The notes below the pieces were generated by a model that saw nothing but the letters and a program-made list of their open reading frames with translations, had not been told where the DNA came from and ran no database searches. 64,000 nucleotides of DNA. Origin: Marinobacterium ramblicola (GTDB lineage: Bacteria > Pseudomonadota > Gammaproteobacteria > Pseudomonadales > Balneatricaceae). The stretch is from NCBI RefSeq assembly GCF_019084545.1, contig NZ_JAHREP010000004.1, positions 124,001-188,000 on the forward strand, in the 5' to 3' direction. Both the position numbers and the translations under genes were made by a program. This document shows, piece after piece, positions 58,162-64,000 of this stretch (position 1 is the first letter of the stretch; the number at the start of each line of letters is the position of its first letter).

Positions 58162-59634
58162 TTAGCGCAGGACGACATCGAAATGTTCGGGGTTATACAT
58201 GGGTTCCACCTGGAAGCGGATCGTCTTGCCGATGAACACCTCAAGCTCGGCCACGTGGTCGGAGGCGTCATCGAGCAGGTAGTCGACCACCCGCTGGTTG
58301 GCCAACACCAGGTAGGAGTCGGTATCGTAGGCGCGGTGCTGACGCAGGATCTCGCGGAAGATCTCATAGCACACCGTTTCCGGAGTACGGATGGAGCCAC
58401 GCCCCTCGCACTGCTGACAGGGCTCGCAGAGCACCTGCTCAAGGCTTTCACGGGTACGCTTGCGGGTCATCTCGACCAGGCCGAGTTCGGAGACGCCGGT
58501 AACCTTGCACTTGGCATAATCCTTCTCCAGTACCCGTTCCAGCGTACGCAGCACCTGCCGCTGGTGGTCCACATCCTCCATATCGATGAAATCAATGATA
58601 ATGATGCCGCCCAGGTTACGCAGACGCAGTTGACGGCCGATTGCGGTGGCGGCCTCGAGGTTGGTCTTGAAGATCGTCTCTTCGAGATTGCGATGGCCGA
58701 CAAACGCGCCGGTATTCACATCCACCGTGGTCATCGCCTCGGTCTGGTCGAATATCAGGTAGCCGCCGGATTTCAGCTCCACCTTGCGGCCCAGCGCTTT
58801 CTGGATCTCCTCCTCCACATTGAACAGGTCGAAGATGGGACGTTCGCCCGGGTAGTACTCCAGCTTTGCCTCGATCTCCGGTACCAGTGAGCGCGAGAAG
58901 TCGATCGCCTTCTGAAAGGTCTCGCGTGAATCGATCCGGATCCGCTCAACTCCAGCGTGGGCCATATCGCGCAGTGCGCGCATGTTCAGCGGCAGATCCT
59001 CGTAGACGGCTGCCGGCGCCGTCACCTTGGCGATACGCCCCTGGATTGAATCCCAAAGGCGAATCAAAAACTGGATATCCGCCCCCAGCTCGGACTCGCT
59101 GACCTGCTCCGCCACGGTGCGCAGGATAAAGCCATGTGCGGGCGCTTCCTGGTCCTCTCCGGTGGTGAGCTTCTGGATCAGCGTACGCAGACGTTCACGC
59201 TCCTCCGGGTCCTCTATCCGCTGAGAAACGCCGATATGGGAACTCCCCGGCATCAATACCAGGTACCGCGAGGGGATCGACAGGTGTGTCGTCAATCGGG
59301 CGCCCTTGGTCCCGATTGGATCCTTGGTGACCTGCACCAGCAGCGACTGCCCCTCTCTCAGCACCTGAGCGATCGACAGATTGGCACGCGTTTCGGGGGG
59401 CTGGTTATGATCGACGACCTCGTCGACATGGATAAAAGCGGCCCGCTCCAGGCCTATATCGACAAACGCCGCCTGCATCCCGGGCAGTACACGCACCACC
59501 TTGCCCTTATAGATATTGCCAACAATACCCCGACGCTTGTCGCGTTCGACGTAGATCTCCTGCGGCATGCCGTTTTCGATCACCGCGACCCGCGTTTCCA
59601 TCGGTGTAAAGTTGATCAGAATCTCTTCCGCCAT
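58162..59634 (-). CDS. rng: Ribonuclease G
   Basis: A 490-residue RNase E/G family endoribonuclease that matures the 5' end of 16S rRNA. An S1 domain spans about 38-120 with GNIYKGKVVRVLPGMQAAFVDIG. The catalytic aspartates lie in FDQTEAMTTVDVNTG and IIIDFIDM, and the zinc-link cysteines are in CEPCQQC near 410-416. It lacks the long degradosome tail of RNase E. AAGGAAA precedes the ATG. It is within the mreBCD-maf-rng-yhdP run. Confidence 0.97.
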   Translation of the reverse strand: MAEEILINFTPMETRVAVIENGMPQEIYVERDKRRGIVGNIYKGKVVRVLPGMQAAFVDIGLERAAFIHVDEVVDHNQPPETRANLSIAQVLREGQSLLVQVTKDPIGTKGARLTTHLSIPSRYLVLMPGSSHIGVSQRIEDPEERERLRTLIQKLTTGEDQEAPAHGFILRTVAEQVSESELGADIQFLIRLWDSIQGRIAKVTAPAAVYEDLPLNMRALRDMAHAGVERIRIDSRETFQKAIDFSRSLVPEIEAKLEYYPGERPIFDLFNVEEEIQKALGRKVELKSGGYLIFDQTEAMTTVDVNTGAFVGHRNLEETIFKTNLEAATAIGRQLRLRNLGGIIIIDFIDMEDVDHQRQVLRTLERVLEKDYAKCKVTGVSELGLVEMTRKRTRESLEQVLCEPCQQCEGRGSIRTPETVCYEIFREILRQHRAYDTDSYLVLANQRVVDYLLDDASDHVAELEVFIGKTIRFQVEPMYNPEHFDVVLR

Positions 59635-59649
59635 GCCGATTTCCTTACA

Positions 59650-60246
59650 TCAGGCACTGAGGTCCGGCAGCCGTTGCCAAACCTCGATATTAAACTCTCT
59701 CAACAGGGCTGCCGTCTGCGCCAGAGGCAGGCCAACTACGGCAGAGTAGCTGCCGTTGATCGACTCCACGAATACCCCGCCAAGCCCCTGAATACCGTAC
59801 GCACCGGCCTTGTCCGCCGGCTCACCGCTGGCCCAGTAGGCGCGGGCACGGGACTCGTCGAATAACACGAAGCTGACTTCAGTTATGACGGTTTCGCAGA
59901 GACAACGTTCCCCATCCGCGACAGCAACTGCAGTCATCACCAGGTGACATCGCCCGGACAGTCGCATCAACATATTCACGGCATCAGCCTCATCCCGCGG
60001 CTTGCCGAGGATATCGCCATCGAGGATTACCGCCGTATCGGAACCCAGTGCCGGAGCCTCGGCGCCAGCGGCACGGTAGCCCGCCTGCGCTTTCTCTCGC
60101 GCCAGACGTTCGACATAGACCTTGGGTAACTCGCCAGGATGCGGATCCTCGCACAGATCCACCGGTACTACGCGATGCGGCACCCCTATCTGTTCTAACA
60201 GTTCACGACGACGAGGGGAAGCGGAGGCAAGAACCAGAGCAGGCAT
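59650..60246 (-). CDS. maf: Maf-like nucleotide pyrophosphatase
   Basis: A 198-residue Maf/HAM1-like pyrophosphatase. It has the phosphate loop LASASPRRRELL at 6-17, the catalytic region LGSDTAVILDG near 67-77, GKPRDEADAVNMLMRLSGR and the late DKAGAYGIQGLGGVFVE. Maf proteins hydrolyse non-canonical or modified nucleoside triphosphates; the mreD-linked subgroup (YhdE type) prefers dTTP/UTP. It lies 14 bp after mreD and 15 bp before rng. Confidence 0.96.
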   Translation of the reverse strand: MPALVLASASPRRRELLEQIGVPHRVVPVDLCEDPHPGELPKVYVERLAREKAQAGYRAAGAEAPALGSDTAVILDGDILGKPRDEADAVNMLMRLSGRCHLVMTAVAVADGERCLCETVITEVSFVLFDESRARAYWASGEPADKAGAYGIQGLGGVFVESINGSYSAVVGLPLAQTAALLREFNIEVWQRLPDLSA

Positions 60247-60260
60247 CGACCAACCTTGTA

Positions 60261-60749
60261 TCAGCGGATCCGGAACAAACGTCGGATACTTCTTAACAAC
60301 AGGAACAACCAGGGCCAGACCAGGGCGCTGACCGCGGCCGGCAACAGAAACAGTAGCGAGTCACTGGTGGTACCGGTGATCCCCTGCATCCAGTGAAACA
60401 ACAGCTGATTGATGCCAACCAGAACCAGTATCAGGCTCGACTGCTGCCAGAGCGGAAACATGCGCATGCGTTTGTAGAGTATCAGCACAAAAAACGCAAT
60501 GATCGTCATCGACAGCGCATTCAAGCCCAGTACGCTACCACGCACCAGGTCCATCGCCAGCCCAAGCAGGAAAGCGGTGCCGATGCCTATGCGATAGGGC
60601 AGCGCCATGACCCAGTAGATCAACACCAGTACCACCCACTCGGGACGAGCCCAGGTCATGAAGTCCGGCATCGGTATCTGGCTGAGCACCAGACCGACGA
60701 TGAAGGTACCCAGAATGATCAGCCCGCCACCGGCGCGCTCCTCACTCAT
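60261..60749 (-). CDS. mreD: Rod shape-determining protein MreD
   Basis: A 162-residue integral membrane protein with about five or six helices, including FMTWARPEWVVLVLIYWVMALPYRIGIG and LLGLAMDLVRGSVLGLNALSM, the family-typical region. It is part of the elongasome with MreB, MreC and RodA-PBP2. I start at the ATG 60749, which overlaps the mreC stop by 8 bases and has GGAGG 6 bases upstream; the TTG one codon earlier is too close to that site. Confidence 0.93.
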   Translation of the reverse strand: MSEERAGGGLIILGTFIVGLVLSQIPMPDFMTWARPEWVVLVLIYWVMALPYRIGIGTAFLLGLAMDLVRGSVLGLNALSMTIIAFFVLILYKRMRMFPLWQQSSLILVLVGINQLLFHWMQGITGTTSDSLLFLLPAAVSALVWPWLFLLLRSIRRLFRIR

Positions 60750-61596
60750 CAACCGCCTCCGCAGGCAGCTGGACGGGGGAGCGGTAGTGATCGACCAGCA
60801 GCAGGTGACGGCTCTTATCCAGACGTGCAGAGGGGCGTGCCTTTACCTGAACGAACTGACGTCCGGGATCGCGTATCACCTCGGTAACCTCTGCCACCGG
60901 GTAACCGCGCGGAAAACGGCCGGCGAGGCCGGAGGTCACCAGCAGATCGCCGACACGTACGTCGGCCGTATCGGCCACATGTTCGAGTTCAAGCTCCTGC
61001 AGATCCCCCTTACCCAGGACGATGGCGCGAAAACCGTTGCGATTGATCTCCACCGGCAGCGCCGCACGGGCATCGGTCACCAGCATCACCCTGGCGGTGT
61101 AATGAGAGAGCGTCACCACCTGGCCCATGATGCCACCGGCATCCAGCGCCGGCTGACCTTCGTACACGCCATCCTCGGAGCCGCGGTTGATGATCACCTC
61201 GTGCTGAAACGGATCCGGGTTCACACCGATCAACTCGGCCAGTTTCACCGGTTCCTCTACCCGTTTCGCTGCTCCCAGCAACTCGCGCAAGCGGATATTT
61301 TCGGCGATCAGTGCAGCGTTCTGCTGTACCTTGCGCTCAAGTATCAGCGCTTCCGATCTCAGCCGCTCGTTGTCACTGAGCAAGGTGGCGCGACTGACCA
61401 CCACGCCGGAGAGATTATCCGCGGCGCGTGCAGGCAGGTCGACCAACCACTGCAGCGGCGTGGTCACCAGAGACAGATAGGCACGCCCCTCCTTCATCTT
61501 CGTCCAGTTCAGATCGGAGATGATCAGCAGCAGCGCCATCAATATCAGAACGACGAAGAGCGCACCTGGCGCCCCCCCTCGGAATATCGTTTTAAT
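60742..61596 (-). CDS. mreC: Rod shape-determining protein MreC, probable AUU start
   Basis: MreC organises the elongasome from the periplasm. It has one N-terminal membrane helix, a coiled coil (about 70-105) and a beta-rich domain with IGVNPDPFQHEVIINRGSEDGVYEG-type sequence. The first ATG/TTG (61539/61542) would cut the membrane helix in half and has no ribosome site. The frame stays open upstream, encoding KTIFRGGAPGALFVVLIL, but contains no ATG, GTG or TTG before an in-frame stop at 61618-61620. The ATT at 61596 has GGAG 7 bases upstream and gives a complete 284-residue MreC, so I annotate an AUU start. A base error near the G7 run is the alternative. Confidence 0.85.
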   Translation of the reverse strand: MKTIFRGGAPGALFVVLILMALLLIISDLNWTKMKEGRAYLSLVTTPLQWLVDLPARAADNLSGVVVSRATLLSDNERLRSEALILERKVQQNAALIAENIRLRELLGAAKRVEEPVKLAELIGVNPDPFQHEVIINRGSEDGVYEGQPALDAGGIMGQVVTLSHYTARVMLVTDARAALPVEINRNGFRAIVLGKGDLQELELEHVADTADVRVGDLLVTSGLAGRFPRGYPVAEVTEVIRDPGRQFVQVKARPSARLDKSRHLLLVDHYRSPVQLPAEAVDE

Positions 61597-61620
61597 AACA
61601 GATCTCCAGTTTCTCCGTCA

Positions 61621-61641
61621 CCGGTGCCCCTGGGACACCGG
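61621..61641 (-). other. Intercistronic hairpin between mreB and mreC
   Basis: CCGGTGTCC and GGGCACCGG (minus strand) form a 9-bp stem with one G-U pair and a 3-nt loop, 21 bases past the mreB stop and about 25 bases before the mreC start. No T-tract follows, so partial attenuation or mRNA processing is more likely than full termination. Confidence 0.55.
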
Positions 61642-61662
61642 AGATCCGAAACAGGCCATTAT

Positions 61663-62844
<1,182 letters not shown>

Positions 62845-62886
62845 TCAAACTCTTTCCCGAATGAGCAAATAGCGAGAAGCGGACTT

Positions 62887-63174
62887 ATGTCTCTGGACCG
62901 ATCCGACGTGGAACGTATCGCCCATCTGGCGCGCCTGCAGATAGACGAAAGCGACATCCCGTCCTACACCGAAAATCTTTCCAGCATCCTCAATCTGATC
63001 GACCAGATGCAGCAAACCGATACTGCCGGCGTAGAGCCTCTGGCCAACCCGCTCGATGCCGTGTTGCGTCTGCGCGATGATGTGGTCAGCGAAAGCAATC
63101 AGCGCGAGCAGCTGCAGGCGGTCGCCCCCGCTGTTGAGAAGGGGCTGTTCCTGGTCCCGAAAGTGATCGAGTAA
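62887..63174 (+). CDS. gatC: Glutamyl-tRNA(Gln)/aspartyl-tRNA(Asn) amidotransferase subunit C
   Basis: A 95-residue Gat[20 protein letters not shown] start, [26 protein letters not shown] in the middle, and the [20 protein letters not shown] segment that wraps the GatA-GatB interface. The complex amidates misacylated tRNA. It lies 30 bp upstream of gatA and is divergent from mreB, as in pseudomonads. Confidence 0.96.
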   Translation: MSLDRSDVERIAHLARLQIDESDIPSYTENLSSILNLIDQMQQTDTAGVEPLANPLDAVLRLRDDVVSESNQREQLQAVAPAVEKGLFLVPKVIE

Positions 63175-63204
63175 CCCTCGCCCCAATTCAAGGAATGCTT
63201 ACCC

Positions 63205-64000
63205 ATGTTTGACAAGACACTGGCCGAACTGGCTGAAGGTCTGCGCAAGGGCGACTTCAGCAGCGTCGAACTGACCAGCGCCTATCTCGCGCGCATCAAG
63301 GCCGAAGACGGCCGTTTCAACAGCTTCATCACCGTCACCGAAGCGCAGGCACTGGCACAGGCCAAGGCGGCCGACGCTGCCATCGCCGCCGGTAACGCCG
63401 GCGCCTTTACCGGCCTGCCGATCGCACACAAGGACCTGTTCTGCACCCAGGACGTACGTACCAGCTGCGGCTCGAAGATGCTGGACAACTTCGCCTCTCC
63501 CTACGACGCCACCGTGGTCGCCCGCTTCAAGCAGGCCGGCGCGGTGATGCTGGGCAAAACCAACATGGACGAGTTCGCCATGGGCTCCTCCAACGAATCG
63601 AGCTTCTACGGCCCGGCGCGTAACCCCTGGAACACCGACTGCGTGCCCGGAGGCTCCTCCGGTGGTTCCGGCGCAGCCGTTGCCGCGCGCCTGACCCCGG
63701 CTGCCACCGGCTCCGATACCGGCGGTTCGATCCGCCAACCGGCGGCGCTGTGCGGCATTACCGGCATCAAGCCCACTTACGGCCGCGTGTCCCGCTACGG
63801 CATGATCGCCTACGCCTCTTCGCTGGATCAGGGCGGCCCGATGGCGCGCACGGCGGAAGACTGCGCCATGATGCTCAACGTCATGGCCGGCTTCGACCCG
63901 ATGGACTCCACCTGCCTTGACCGTGAAGTGCCGGACTACACCGCCACGCTGAATGAGCCGCTGGCCGGATTGAAGATCGGCCTGCCGACGGAGTACTTCA
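63205..64000 (+). CDS. gatA: Glutamyl-tRNA(Gln) amidotransferase subunit A (3' end beyond window)
   Basis: The first 265 residues of GatA, the amidase that releases ammonia from glutamine for tRNA-dependent amidation. The Ser-cisSer-Lys triad is complete: Lys76 (IAHKDLF), Ser151 (PGGSSGGS) and Ser175 ([11 protein letters not shown]). AAGGA lies upstream of the ATG at 63205. The frame is open to the window edge; the full protein should be about 480 residues, and gatB would follow. Confidence 0.97.
   Translation, partial: MFDKTLAELAEGLRKGDFSSVELTSAYLARIKAEDGRFNSFITVTEAQALAQAKAADAAIAAGNAGAFTGLPIAHKDLFCTQDVRTSCGSKMLDNFASPYDATVVARFKQAGAVMLGKTNMDEFAMGSSNESSFYGPARNPWNTDCVPGGSSGGSGAAVAARLTPAATGSDTGGSIRQPAALCGITGIKPTYGRVSRYGMIAYASSLDQGGPMARTAEDCAMMLNVMAGFDPMDSTCLDREVPDYTATLNEPLAGLKIGLPTEYF

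Overview
This window is about 64 kb of GC-rich, gene-dense chromosome from a gammaproteobacterium. Conserved gene orders point to a marine Oceanospirillales/Pseudomonadales-type organism: mlaFEDCB-ibaG-murA-hisG-hisD, kdsD-kdsC-lptCAB-rpoN-hpf-ptsN-rapZ-ptsO, and mreBCD-maf-rng-yhdP-nit with gatC-gatA divergent. The genus is not determined. I see no insertion sequence, prophage, CRISPR array, tRNA or rRNA gene. Almost everything is core genome, and the accessory interest lies in small proteins and control sites.

Region 1-16 kb: the tail of a CobW-type GTPase, a cold-shock protein with a long leader, a NIT-domain chemoreceptor, a YgiQ radical SAM protein, mtgA, a MocR-type regulator divergent from a DUF1127 small protein, a periplasmic amino-acid-binding protein joined to a membrane diguanylate cyclase, a monohaem cytochrome c with an FNR/Anr box, a class I fumarase, a UbiA-type prenyltransferase, trhP and thpR.

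Region 16-36 kb: a membrane-anchored coiled-coil protein, groESL with a sigma-32 promoter beside fxsA, an SDR reductase, a YbbAP/Att-like ABC system with a CrtC-like lipoprotein, an AmpG-type permease, a Fur-boxed cysteine-rich small protein, yajQ, panE, ppk2, a PduO-type cobalamin adenosyltransferase, a secreted six-cysteine protein, an HDOD protein, a BtuF-like binding protein, an acuI-like reductase divergent from an FCD-type GntR regulator, a YhcB/ZapG protein, a Nif3 family protein and an AlgW/DegS protease.

Region 37-64 kb: envelope biogenesis dominates. hisD-hisG-murA-ibaG lies downstream of the Mla phospholipid transport operon. Divergent from it is the LPS operon (Kdo synthesis, LptCAB), followed by rpoN, hpf and the nitrogen PTS with rapZ, then mgtE and darP. 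Convergent to these are nit, yhdP, rng, maf and mreDCB. gatC and the start of gatA close the window.

The main unusual observations are: a probable AUU start codon for mreC behind an intercistronic hairpin; a 30-bp-phased direct repeat between the MocR regulator and the DUF1127 gene; a Fur box inside the promoter of an unrecognised cysteine-rich protein; a secreted protein with mirror-symmetric cysteine spacing; a duplicated operator between acuI and its divergent regulator; and a binding-protein/diguanylate-cyclase pair without an ABC transporter.
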